Source of the DNA: Heliocybe sulcata
Taxonomy: Eukaryota > Basidiomycota > Agaricomycetes > Gloeophyllales > Gloeophyllaceae
Length of the DNA: 64,000 nt
Assembly (NCBI GenBank): GCA_004369045.1
Contig: ML213510.1
Location: forward strand, 151,836-215,835
Reading direction: 5' to 3'
In this document: positions 21,472 to 31,267 of the stretch, piece by piece
Layout: every line of letters begins with the position of its first letter
Numbering within the stretch: the stretch's first letter is position 1
Translations under genes and position numbers: made by a program
Notes under the pieces: generated by a model
Seen by the model: the letters and a program-made list of their open reading frames with translations, nothing else
Databases searched by the model: none
What the model was told of the DNA's origin: nothing

Positions 21472-22810
21472 ATGCTGTCGAGAGCGCCGGCGGGCACCCT
21501 CTCTAAAGCTGCGAGACTCGCCAGTCAGCGGGCCAGCGCTGGCCTGCCTGGTGCTCGCGCTTCTTCGGTGTGTTTTGAACGAGTTTCAGCCGCTGTGTAG
21601 CGGAACATTGATGCGGAGCGGGCTGTAATAGGTTCGGTTTGCTTCGTCTGCCTCTGGGTCTTCTTCGGCTTTCCAGGTGTGTGCGCTTGTACTTTTTCTG
21701 TGAAATAAATGTGCTGAGCTTTTGGAAGTCGTTCGTGAACTCCCGGGCGACGTTGGCTGCATCCACACTCCTGACTGTTGGCTCGATCGCCTGGTACACC
21801 CACCTGTACGGCAGCCTCCCTTTCCTCGGACAAGTGCACGCGAGCGCACTCGCCGACGAGGGCCTCCACCCCACCGCTTACCCGTGGCCGCACAAGGGTT
21901 TCTTCGACACCTTTGACCATGCCAGGTACACCCGATTCCCTCGTCACGACTCTGTTCCGACTGAAATTCCGTCATAGCATCCGCCGAGGCTACCTGGTCT
22001 ACCGGGAGGTCTGCTCGTCCTGCCACTCGCTCGACCGTATCGCATGGCGCAACCTCGTCGGCGTCTGCCATACGGTAGACGAGGTCAAGGCGATGGCTGA
22101 GGAGGTGGAGTACGAGGACGGTCCTGACGACCAGGGAGAGATGTTCCAGAGGCCCGGAAAGCTTGCGGATCCTATGCCCCCTCCCTACCCGAACGAGGAG
22201 GCCGCGCGCGCGTCGAACGCAGGTGCTCTTCCCCCTGACCTTAGTTTGATCATCAAGGCTCGTCACGGTGGTGCTGTGAGTTGACATATTCGTGTCCTAT
22301 GGAGTTAAAAGTAACGTGGTTGACCTGTCTGCCAGGACTACGTCTTCTCCCTTCTGACTGGTTACGTTGATCCCCCCGCGGGCGTCGAAATCCGTGAGGG
22401 ACTGAACTATAATCCCTATTTCCCCGGTGGTGCTATTGGCATGGCTCGTGTCCTTTTCGACGGTCTTGTGGAATACGACGATGGTATGAAGCTCGCTGGT
22501 ATGCATATCCCCTACTAAAACTGCTCGCCAGGTACGCCCTCTACCACGTCCCAAATGGCCAAGGACGTTGTCACGTTCTTGAACTGGGCCGCTGAGCCAG
22601 AGCACGACGAGAGGAAAAAGATCGGCTTAAAGGCGGTCATCCTATTCTCCGCACTAACAGCCGTTAGCGTCTACGTCAAGCGCTTCAAGTGGACGGTTGT
22701 CAAGAACAGGAAGATTAGTGCGTATACGACAGTATCGACTCTCAGGCAAATCGCTAACCAGGTTGTTACTATGCATAGTCTACAACCCGCCCGCGGACAA
22801 GCACCTATAG
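21472..22810 (+). CDS. CYT1: Cytochrome c1 of the bc1 complex
   Basis: Cytochrome c1 carries electrons from the Rieske protein to cytochrome c in respiratory complex III. The first exon encodes a basic presequence ([20 protein letters not shown]). The sorting helix follows ([20 protein letters not shown]), then [30 protein letters not shown], the haem-binding CSSCHSL (CxxCH), the [18 protein letters not shown] segment, [19 protein letters not shown] with the axial-ligand methionine, and the C-terminal anchor [20 protein letters not shown], ending NPPADKHL. The first intron is about 150 nt, long for this window. The remaining introns are short. All functional residues are present. Confidence 0.97.
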
Positions 22811-23088
22811 ACACCGAGGACGTCGAGGACATTACACTTGTAGATAGGGCGGTTAAATCGAGTAATTCCTCTAATCCTTGCTATTGTATGGTTATACCAG
22901 TGAATATGCAGGAACCTAATCCACTGGATGTTATTGCCCTAGGAACAAATGCATGCACTCGACGAATTCTCGATGTCGTCCTCGTCCTGCAAAGCTCAGC
23001 ACTGGTATTGGTACTAACTGCGGCGCTTGTGTACCTTCGTAGGGTCGCAGGTGCAAGAGTCTTGCCAGGGAGTGCACTTTCTCCGCAG

Positions 23089-24549
23089 TCAGTGTGGTGT
23101 TAAAGTATATGTCAGGAAGCTCACCACTTGCTGCCAGCTGTGTAGAACCTTGGTATCGTCCACCAGATCTACTTGAACATGACTTCGGAACCACTCTGCC
23201 ACGTAATCTTCCACGCGCCCATGGTCAGACTTCTGGAGCTGAAGGGAATTTAACGGGACCTCCAGCCGTGTCCGGCGCGCTATGAAGTCCTGGATCGTCA
23301 GCCCATCGCCTGCGCGATACGGGAGCCACGAGAGGGTGCGGAGGTTGGGTAAAGGTGGGTCGGCAGTATACCTGCCAGTGAGCAGACCCAGTTGGCGGAG
23401 CAGCAAGCAGCTCTTGTTTTCCAGTTCGAGATGCTTGATGGATGCGAACTGGCGGCCGATCTGCAGGCCCGTCGCGTCGCTGCTGGTCGTGGAGAGGGTG
23501 GTGAACTGGTCGCTGTAGTCGCAGGTCTCGACGTTGCGGAGGCGGAGGCGGGTGAGGGCGGGGTATTTCTGGGCCGCGGAGGGGACGCCGCCGCTGAGGG
23601 AGCGAAGGAAGTCGCAGAGGGCGAGGTACTTGAGGCCGCTGAGCGTCAGGCAGGACAGGTGCGGGGCGGAGATCACGTGGTGCAGCTCGAGCATGAACCC
23701 GTCCTCGTCCTCGTCGCTGGCGCACTCGTTGAACGCGAGCTCGCGTAGCGCGGGCATGTGGATGGGCGTGTAGTCGAGGGATCCGCCCTGCAGGCACGGG
23801 CCGGTGAGGCAGAGGCGGGCGAGGTTCGGTGCGCGGGCGAGGATGTCGCGGAAGTCGGCGTGCAGGAAGCGCAGGCGCGGCGGGAGGCAGCCGACGTCGA
23901 GGGCTGTGAGATGGGCGAGGGTTGGTCCGGTGAAGTCGAGATCGATGAGGATGGAGCGGAGATGCAAGCGCGAGAGCTGGGGGATGCCGCGCCCGAACGA
24001 CATCTGACCGTACTCCCCGCATTGAATCTGGACGTTTCGGAGCCGCGGCGTGCGCAAGGGCCTGGAGAGGGGACTGAGGTGGATGTCGATGAGGTGCATA
24101 ATCATGCGCGAACAGGGTGGAAAATCGCCGTCAACTTGAATGCTAAGGGTTCTCCATCGGTCCGCGTGTTTGGTCAGCGCTGCCATCAAGTCCTCTGGGA
24201 AGACTGTCCCTTCACGTGTTGTATGTAGCCAGCTATAGTGGGGCGGCCTCCAATCGCACATAAGCCGGCCCTCGATATCAAGAGGGAGGTCTCCGGACCT
24301 CTCAAGGTGAAGTCGGAGCATGTCTGTGGCTTTGGCTCGCCTGACAGGAACGCTGAACCTCACCTCCTGCCAAAGCTCTGGGGTGGACAGGGCCGCACTT
24401 CTCCACCACCTGCAGACTTGCGAGACTGTGAAGGTGGACGTCACCCATACTCCGTTCTGCAGCTGACCAGAGTCGCGGATGTGCTTCCATATCTCCATGA
24501 GGAGCTCATATGGAAGGCAATACGCGGGGGTGCGGTAAGCCTCTGCCAT
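23089..24549 (-). CDS. F-box protein with leucine-rich C-terminus
   Basis: An intronless 486-residue frame. The N-terminus CLPYELLMEIWKHIRDSG then VSQVCRWWRSAALSTPELW is an F-box, which docks to Skp1 in SCF ubiquitin ligases. The remainder has irregular leucine-rich segments (LSRLHLRSILIDLDF, ALRELAFNECASDEDEDG, HLSCLTLSGLKYLALCDF, RLRLRNVETCDYSDQF) of the kind used to bind substrates. Agaricomycetes carry large, fast-evolving families of such genes. The lack of introns stands out among its intron-rich neighbours. Substrate unknown. Convergent with CYT1, 278 bases apart. Confidence 0.82.
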   Translation of the reverse strand: MAEAYRTPAYCLPYELLMEIWKHIRDSGQLQNGVWVTSTFTVSQVCRWWRSAALSTPELWQEVRFSVPVRRAKATDMLRLHLERSGDLPLDIEGRLMCDWRPPHYSWLHTTREGTVFPEDLMAALTKHADRWRTLSIQVDGDFPPCSRMIMHLIDIHLSPLSRPLRTPRLRNVQIQCGEYGQMSFGRGIPQLSRLHLRSILIDLDFTGPTLAHLTALDVGCLPPRLRFLHADFRDILARAPNLARLCLTGPCLQGGSLDYTPIHMPALRELAFNECASDEDEDGFMLELHHVISAPHLSCLTLSGLKYLALCDFLRSLSGGVPSAAQKYPALTRLRLRNVETCDYSDQFTTLSTTSSDATGLQIGRQFASIKHLELENKSCLLLRQLGLLTGRYTADPPLPNLRTLSWLPYRAGDGLTIQDFIARRTRLEVPLNSLQLQKSDHGRVEDYVAEWFRSHVQVDLVDDTKVLHSWQQVVSFLTYTLTPH

Positions 24550-24940
24550 GCAAGGTTCAGGAGGGTGCTGGGATCGAGGAGATATCAGTCAGTTAGCCCT
24601 GAGCTCTCAGAGTCGTGGCCGGTGTTCCCGTGCGTTGGAAGAGCTATGCATGCCGTAAGTATTCCTGACGAGATCCCAGCTTCAGCGTGCGAGTAGCACT
24701 TACGTTGAGGTCTCCGTACAAACGGGTTCTGTTGCCTGTGAATCCCGTTGGCGGCCTACTCGGTGAGGACGTCCGCAAGCAAGTCTTAGCAGACGTCTTT
24801 ACCACCGCCGCCCATTCGCTTCGATTGGTGCGGGCTATCTCCGAGATCAAATTCGGCAGTATCAAGTAATTATACACACGACGGTAACAAAATAACGGAA
24901 TAATGAATAGCAGTACTGATCGTGGAATAGAGCTGCATTT
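24550..24940. other. Intergenic region, F-box gene / SNX41
   Basis: Probable F-box promoter plus the SNX41 3' flank. Plausible-looking short frames lie on both strands at 24644-24877 (60 and 77 codons), but they overlap each other and match nothing I know. Confidence 0.4.
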
Positions 24941-27134
24941 CTATCGCCCATTCACCGTCGCACTCGAATCCCGCCGTGCTCCCGAGCCTTGCGCTGCTGT
25001 CTGAGGCAGCTGATTCGGGTGATCCGGAATACTGACAATCTCCTTCTTTGCCTCCTCCCATGCCTCCAGGTTCTGTTACACATCCAATTCGTCGGTCAGT
25101 GAGAACGACCGCAGGGGTGTCGACTCACCTTCTTGCACCAATCCCTATGGCTCCTCGCCATACTAATGCACATCTCCCTAAGATCCGCCACCTTCTGCCT
25201 CTGGAACCGATCCAAATCCGCCTGGATAGTCGAGCTCGAGTACTTCAGATCTTGTGCGCTCAGATGCAACGCATCCTCCAACTGTCAGTGCATCGTCAGG
25301 ACTAGCGCTTCACAGCTGAGTGGCCTGGCATACACAGACCTGTGATATCGACTCCCGCGTCTTACTGATCCCATTCCTCCGCGCCGTCTCCGGGTCCACA
25401 TCAATCATCCCATGCAGCGTATAACTCAGCGCACTCAGCAGCCCCATACCCGGCGCCCTCCTCCGCACTGGACTGGGCCCTGGATGCGGCGGCAAATACG
25501 CATCCTCCTCTGGCTCTTCCCTCTCCTGCCTGGCTTCCCCTCCCCCCTCCCCGTCTTCCGCTCCCTCCCCGCCCTCGCTCGGACTCTGCATCCGTGAAGG
25601 CGCCGAGGACCCCACCCGCCCCTTCCCAAGAGCTTCGTCGAGCCTCCTTGCTTCGCGCTCGCTCTTCTCCAGCTCTTCGAGCGACTCACGCTTCGCCTCC
25701 AGCGCGTCCTGGGTCATCTCATATTGCACGTGTTTCTGGTGTCGATAGGCAAGGAGCTTCTTAATTATGGAGGCAAACTGCGTGTATTCATGTAGAGGCT
25801 CGGCATAGTTCTGCTCGAGTTCTTGTAGCTGATTATGTATATGCGTCAGTACAAGGTCTGTTGTAGCATTTGAGAAAGGCAAAGAACTTACCAAACGTGT
25901 TGTGGACATGAATGTCGCGTCCACGGCTTGCCCAGTCTTCTCAATAGCCGTAGACATCTGGCCCTCCTCATTCAAACTGAACCCATTCAACGTAGCCCCA
26001 AGCTCCTGGTGATCCTGGGCACAATCTACACACAACACCGCACATCAGCTCACCTTCTCGGCGATACCCCTCATTCCCGAAAGCCGCAAACCGGTGCTTA
26101 CCTGACCACCGCTTCATCGTCCTTCGCGTCACCTTCTCCATCGGCCCGCTCAAATGCGATGCAAACTTACTCGTGAACGCCTCAGAGTCGAGGAAACGCT
26201 GGTCCGGGCGCCGCAGCGGGTGCGCGGCGGACGGGTTCGGTAGAGCGGCATAGGCAAGCAAGGCGTTCTGGTCAGTTGGGTTATGCGACGGTGCTTTGAG
26301 GATGTTCTTCGGGAGGAGGGAAATTGGCGGCGAGTTAAGAACTTCCGTCTGGCCGTCCCTTAGCACTCAAAAGACAAAGTCGTGATTAACAAGGAAAACA
26401 CGCACCCACGAAACCTCCCCATCCAGAAACCTATGGAACACATGCTCGTTGCTCAGAATCGGATGCTTCGCAATCCTATTGAGGAACGTCTGCAGCATGC
26501 GTCTCCGCCTCGCGATCATCGCCGCGTCCTCCTTCGCCTTGCCCTGCTTGATCGCGTAGTCGCCCAATGACTGCTTCGACGGGATGGGCGGGATGATCAG
26601 CGTCGGGTACAGCTTCACGAGGTTCAACCGGAGGGACTCGAACTCTGAGTAGCGGTGCCGCGCTTCTGTGTTCTGGATAGGGCAGATCAGTGAACGCTTG
26701 GAATATGCGGGCGAGACGACATACCCCAGCTCGTATAACGTATGTAATGTACGGCGAATTCGAGTTGATCGTCGTCTTCTGTGCGTCTATAATCTACTTC
26801 AACCAGCATCAGCATCTCCCTTCCTTCCTCCGCCCCCACCCTCCACACAAAACAAAAACGAAACAAGACTCGCCAGAATCTCCAAATCCTCCCCGGAGTG
26901 CAACCATCTATCCCTCGCACAGCAATAATCATTCTTGAACTGCGTCTGCCTCGCCCCAGACCCTGGCGAGGGGAACGGCCTGTTCGCATTCGGCTGCGTC
27001 TCTGCCTGCTGGGCGAAGAGGTCCGTCGGCGGGGAGGACGGCGCGGAGACGTTTACTGCAGATGCAGAGGACGACTCTGAGGGGACGCGGTCCGAGTCGA
27101 TCTCGAACGGGTTCTCGTCTTGGAATGTGTCCAT
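24941..27134 (-). CDS. SNX41: Sorting nexin Snx41/Atg20 (PX-BAR)
   Basis: Snx41/Atg20 heterodimerise with Snx4 to retrieve membrane proteins from endosomes and vacuole and to support selective autophagy. The start MDTFQDENPFEIDSD is acidic and Ser/Pro-rich, followed by NDYCCARDRWLHSGED, the family's entry to the PX domain. PX residues continue as LVKLYPTLIIPPIPSKQSLG and RRRRMLQTFLNRIAKHPIL, the basic phosphoinositide-binding part. The BAR region shows LQELEQNYAEPLHEYTQFAS, IIKKLLAYRHQKHVQYEMTQ and ALEAKRESLEELEKSEREAR, is interrupted by a long Glu/Gly/Pro insert, and ends AWEEAKKEIVSIPDHPNQLP. Split Atg20 versus Snx41 assignment is not certain in basidiomycetes. About seven exons. Confidence 0.87.
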
Positions 27135-27571
27135 TGTGACAATGGTGGTTCAGGTCTAGGTGGCGCCTTGCACTTGTACTACTGGATTGTAAAGCTGTGT
27201 CCACGGTGCTGCGGCGAGTAGAGATACTTGAGGAATGCAAGTCAGGGACTGATAGTACCAGTAGATGCCACTCAATAAAGCAGCAAGCTAAGCAGAGTAG
27301 AAGGTTATCGAGCGTTAATGACCGCGCAGACTCGACCGCGCTCTGCAAGGGAACGTCACCGCGCCGCCGGCTCGGCAATCTCATCACCCCGGCATCCTGC
27401 GTCCGCACATACTGCGGATATATACTGCGGATATATACTGTGATTCTATGCAACTCTATTACAGCGTATGGTATGTTATCGAGACGCGCTTATGCTATGT
27501 ACATATGCACCACAATCACCATCATCTATGCCACAAATTCAAACGTCCATCAATCCCCGGCACTCTCTGAA
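27135..27571. other. Intergenic region, SNX41 / GDP-mannose transporter
   Basis: SNX41 promoter plus the transporter 3' flank. It holds a small tandem repeat at 27411-27436. Otherwise nothing seen. Confidence 0.5.
27411..27436. repeat. Two tandem 13-bp TATA-rich units
   Basis: ACTGCGGATATAT occurs twice in a row and begins a third, diverged time (ACTGTGAT). It lies about 280 bases upstream of the SNX41 start. It could be a chance microsatellite or contribute a TATA element. Confidence 0.5.
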
Positions 27572-29183
27572 TCATGGCTTGCGATTCGACATGGGTATAA
27601 CAGGCTCTGGAGTCCGTGCCTCCGCCTTCTTCTGGTTGTTCTTCGCCACCGCGTACACGATGCCCGCAAAGAACCCCACTGCAATCGCGGACACTGATCC
27701 AGGCGTGACAGCATCGCCGAAGAATATCATCCCCGAGGCTGCTACGGGAAGCTTATTCAACGCGCCGACCATACTTTAATCGAACAATTTAGCGGAGGAA
27801 CGCAGTTTAAGGTGAAGAGGGAGCGCACCTATATGTCGTGCTACTTGTCACTCGCACACACCACGCCGTCGTATACGAGATGCCAACAGCAGCGGCGCCG
27901 GAGAACATAATCGCGAACAGGAGGAAATTTCTAGTCTCAGGCGGGCTAGCATACCGACAGGTCGTCAGTGAGAGACATGGAAGTTCAGCCGAGGCGACTT
28001 ACAAATTCCTGTTCAAGCTCTCAACACCCCAGTCCTCCACAATAATCGTGAAAACGGCGAGAATGGGTATCGACAATAAATTATTATAGTACATAGAGTC
28101 CCAGTCGGAGAAACCCGTGGCTTTAATGCGCTTGCGCATCGCCAGGACCTGCCAAAAATCACGTTATTGCTTGTATCCTGGCTAATAAGCCACCAGGCCG
28201 ACTCACATAAGCAGCACTCGTCATGCAATTAATCAACATCCAAAAGTACCCCACATTCAAATTGCGCACGATATTTGTAACCCCAGACAAGCCCGCCAAA
28301 GATGGCACCGGTTCGCCTGTTGTTAGCGACGCCTGCAGTGTATCCGTGATATCTGACCATGCAGCGATGATGGAGGACAAGACCTGGCGATAAATATTCA
28401 ACAAACCGTCCGCCAATTGCACTTCGAAGACTCGCCATGAATATGAATGACACAAATGTCAGCCCCGTCACGCGGCCGCCGAACCAGATGACTTCTCCGT
28501 ATGCCTGACCACGAATGATTCTCAGCACGTGGCATGGAAAGAAGAAAACAGGACTTACGATGAGAATAATTGTTAGGTTTTTGAATATCGTGTACACCGG
28601 TATGCTCAAATATTGCTGTATGCCCGTCAGCCTCCAGCCAATTTGGAGAAACTAGAGAACATACCAAGCTCTTAGAACCAGTATATATCACCGCCACCAG
28701 GAGCGCGCTGATTGGCGCCCACATCTTCGCGTCTTTGGTGTCAAAATCGCGGAAGGAGATTATGCCGAGTCGTTTCACGAGCACTACACAGGAGACGCAG
28801 ACGGAGGATTGAATACAGAGCAGGAGAAAGTTCATGGAGAAGTTGCGTCCAGATACGACAAACTGTCAAGGAGGCACGGATGAGCAAGGTGCAAGAAAGA
28901 TGACCGAAGGATGGACAGGACAAATGCACCTTGTTCACAACAGTCATGAGGATTGATGCGAGGCAGTAGCATACTATCGGCGGTACTGCAGACAATCGAA
29001 TATATCACCTCTGTCTATGTACATGCTCGCAATTCGGACTGAACTTGACCTACCTGAAGACACCGTCGCGTCCCTTGGACTTGCACTCCCTGTTGCAAGG
29101 GCCTTCTTCATCTCCACAACATCCGGCTCATCCTGTCCTACGGACTTGTATTCTCCAGTAGACGGTCTCGGTGACCGCGACAT
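27572..29183 (-). CDS. VRG4: Golgi GDP-mannose transporter
   Basis: This antiporter brings cytosolic GDP-mannose into the Golgi lumen in exchange for GMP, supplying mannosyltransferases. The cytosolic N-terminus [17 protein letters not shown] is followed by about ten membrane segments: [121 protein letters not shown], and others. The signature nucleotide-sugar-binding GALNKLP is in the last exon, after [19 protein letters not shown]. It ends in a short charged tail. At least eight exons. The FYIN-type and GALNK motifs mark it as GDP-mannose specific by family knowledge; here only GALNK was checked. Confidence 0.95.
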
Positions 29184-29761
29184 GAAGAGCTTGAGTTGAA
29201 ACCTTTCAGTGGTAGCTGGTTACTGCCTCCTTCGCCGCTTGTTTCCTCCTGTGTGTAACTGGAGACCTCCGGACACAGCTTCTGCAGCGTAATCTAGAAC
29301 AGAGAAAGGACAGAAGGCAGGCAGGCAGCCGAGTATTTATAGGGAGCGAGGTATTTTCAGAACTATGGAAGTTCTATAGACAAGTAGGACAACAACGGAC
29401 TTACGCCAATTCTCGAAGGTAGCACGTGCCACGTGTCTGCATACATAGGCGCCCACAACGTCGGTGGCGCGTACTTTTAGGGTGGTACAGATGCCGGCGA
29501 GCATCCATGATTTGAGCAATAGGCTATGCATGCATGTCAAAGCAGGCCACTAGTGCAATCTGCCGGTTTCTCCAAGCATGTACGGCGTATCATGTATGTG
29601 AATGACGATAAATATGGCTTGTATGTGGGTTTCCCACCTACTTCAGGGAGAGCTTATTTTATCTGAGTACATTACACAATTCTAATCAGTTTCCAAATGA
29701 ATATTTACTCCATTGTGGGCTGCAGTTCAGCTGATCACGAATGGCTTCTGTCAGCTTCATG
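29184..29761. other. Transporter upstream region up to assembly gap
   Basis: The GDP-mannose transporter promoter, with paired CACGTG boxes and a nearby CCAAT, then AT-rich sequence running into the gap. No gene seen. Confidence 0.5.
29423..29435. promoter_or_regulatory. Paired CACGTG boxes before GDP-mannose transporter
   Basis: Two CACGTG palindromes (29423-29428 and 29430-29435) separated by a single base, about 240 bases upstream of the transporter start codon. A GCCAAT lies 15 bases further along at 29404-29409. The arrangement resembles the pair before the CYSTM gene. Confidence 0.5.
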
Positions 29762-30366
29762 NNNNNNNNNNNNNNNNNNNNNNNNNNNNNNNNNNNNNNN
29801 NNNNNNNNNNNNNNNNNNNNNNNNNNNNNNNNNNNNNNNNNNNNNNNNNNNNNNNNNNNNNNNNNNNNNNNNNNNNNNNNNNNNNNNNNNNNNNNNNNNN
29901 NNNNNNNNNNNNNNNNNNNNNNNNNNNNNNNNNNNNNNNNNNNNNNNNNNNNNNNNNNNNNNNNNNNNNNNNNNNNNNNNNNNNNNNNNNNNNNNNNNNN
30001 NNNNNNNNNNNNNNNNNNNNNNNNNNNNNNNNNNNNNNNNNNNNNNNNNNNNNNNNNNNNNNNNNNNNNNNNNNNNNNNNNNNNNNNNNNNNNNNNNNNN
30101 NNNNNNNNNNNNNNNNNNNNNNNNNNNNNNNNNNNNNNNNNNNNNNNNNNNNNNNNNNNNNNNNNNNNNNNNNNNNNNNNNNNNNNNNNNNNNNNNNNNN
30201 NNNNNNNNNNNNNNNNNNNNNNNNNNNNNNNNNNNNNNNNNNNNNNNNNNNNNNNNNNNNNNNNNNNNNNNNNNNNNNNNNNNNNNNNNNNNNNNNNNNN
30301 NNNNNNNNNNNNNNNNNNNNNNNNNNNNNNNNNNNNNNNNNNNNNNNNNNNNNNNNNNNNNNNNNN
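29762..30366. other. Assembly gap (605 Ns)
   Basis: All bases are unknown. The flanks (AT-rich on the left, strong hairpins on the right) suggest that a repeat or transposon broke the assembly, but the true content and length cannot be read. Confidence 0.99.
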
Positions 30367-30373
30367 TTTAACC

Positions 30374-30445
30374 TTACGCTAGGGTTGGCCGGCACTAACG
30401 ATTTTGGCCTCCCCTAGCGTAACAAAAGGGGGAGCAAGCTCCCCC
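30374..30445. repeat. Two adjacent hairpins at gap edge
   Basis: The first hairpin has 11-bp perfect outer arms (TTACGCTAGGG at 30374-30384 and its complement at 30412-30422), extended by an inner GGCC pair around a 15-base loop. The second, six bases on, is a perfect 8-bp stem (GGGGGAGC and GCTCCCCC, 30428-30445) with a two-base loop. The TAGGGTTGGCCGGC-like arm resembles ends of hAT-type DNA transposons, so this could be one end of an element lying in the gap. A folded RNA or a palindromic cluster is an alternative. Confidence 0.6.
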
Positions 30446-30677
30446 AATCATACAGCAGTGAGAACCGTCAGAGGAAACGCTTGTTGCATCTATGCGCCTC
30501 CTACCTTCCAGGTTATCCCGGCAGAATCTTAGCTCAGCTCATCTAGCCTCTGGGTTTCCCTCTGCATGGCCCGGCATCTCGTCCCACTTTCCTCCCAACC
30601 GTCGCGTGCGATGACATGGAAAGAAGCAGATGTACCCATCATGGATGTCCCGGAGATCCAAAGCAGTTATGTAGTCC

Positions 30678-31032
30678 CTACTCGCTTTCTTTATTCTCCT
30701 CTTCTTCAGCCGCCTTGATGACCTCTTCGGTAGTCGCCGCGCCTGCGCTTATAAACCTATGACAGACAATTATCAGCATTCTATCGTCCCTTCCGCTCCC
30801 ACTCTTATCTCAAATCTCCACTCGGCAAGAGCAACATCATAAAGTGAAAGAAAACACACTGAGCTGCATGCCATCCGGCCAGCAACCGCATGGCGTCCAG
30901 ATCAACCTGAAGCGCGGCAAACAGGTCGGCGGTCTGCCCGATGGAATGAGAAAGCCGGATGAGCGACGCTGACAGGTGGGCGTAGTGACGGTCTTTGGCT
31001 TGAGTTGCAGAGGTCGGGTGCGATTGGGACAT
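30678..31032 (-). CDS. HSK3: Small protein, probable DASH subunit Hsk3
   Basis: Exons 30860-31032 and 30678-30756 encode 83 residues. The core RHYAHLSASLIRLSHSIGQT then DLDAMRLLAGWHAAQFISAG resembles Hsk3, a helical subunit of the fungal DASH ring that couples kinetochores to microtubules. The C-terminus is acidic (VIKAAEEEENKESE). Length fits Hsk3. The match is judged by eye on a very short, poorly conserved protein, so another small coiled-coil protein is possible. The splice site restores Gln-Phe across the border, which supports the gene being real. Same strand as BFR2, 235 bases downstream of it. Confidence 0.55.
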
Positions 31033-31267
31033 AACGTTCGTGATCGTCCAGAGGATGGCCAGACAGAATTCGGGTTAAGGCGCGCGTGATTTGAGTATCA
31101 CGCATCGCGTGACATATGTGACAGCACGCGTCGGTCGACTCCTCCTCCTTATGAAGCTCCAGAGATCTGATAAGAAGTCTCGTAAAGGTGCAGAGTCCGC
31201 GGATACATGGAGGACCGCAGGAGCTATGTTGGTGATAGACAGTACCGACGAACACAACTGGGTCTCA

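Noticed and set aside
23225-24022. 265-codon minus-strand frame inside the F-box gene
   Set aside because: Arg/Pro-rich, in a shifted frame of a clear F-box coding sequence; a GC-driven shadow.
24644-24877. Small gene between the F-box gene and SNX41
   Set aside because: Open on both strands at once with no recognisable domain; cannot choose either.
29697-30417. Open frames spanning the gap
   Set aside because: They consist of unknown bases and carry no information.
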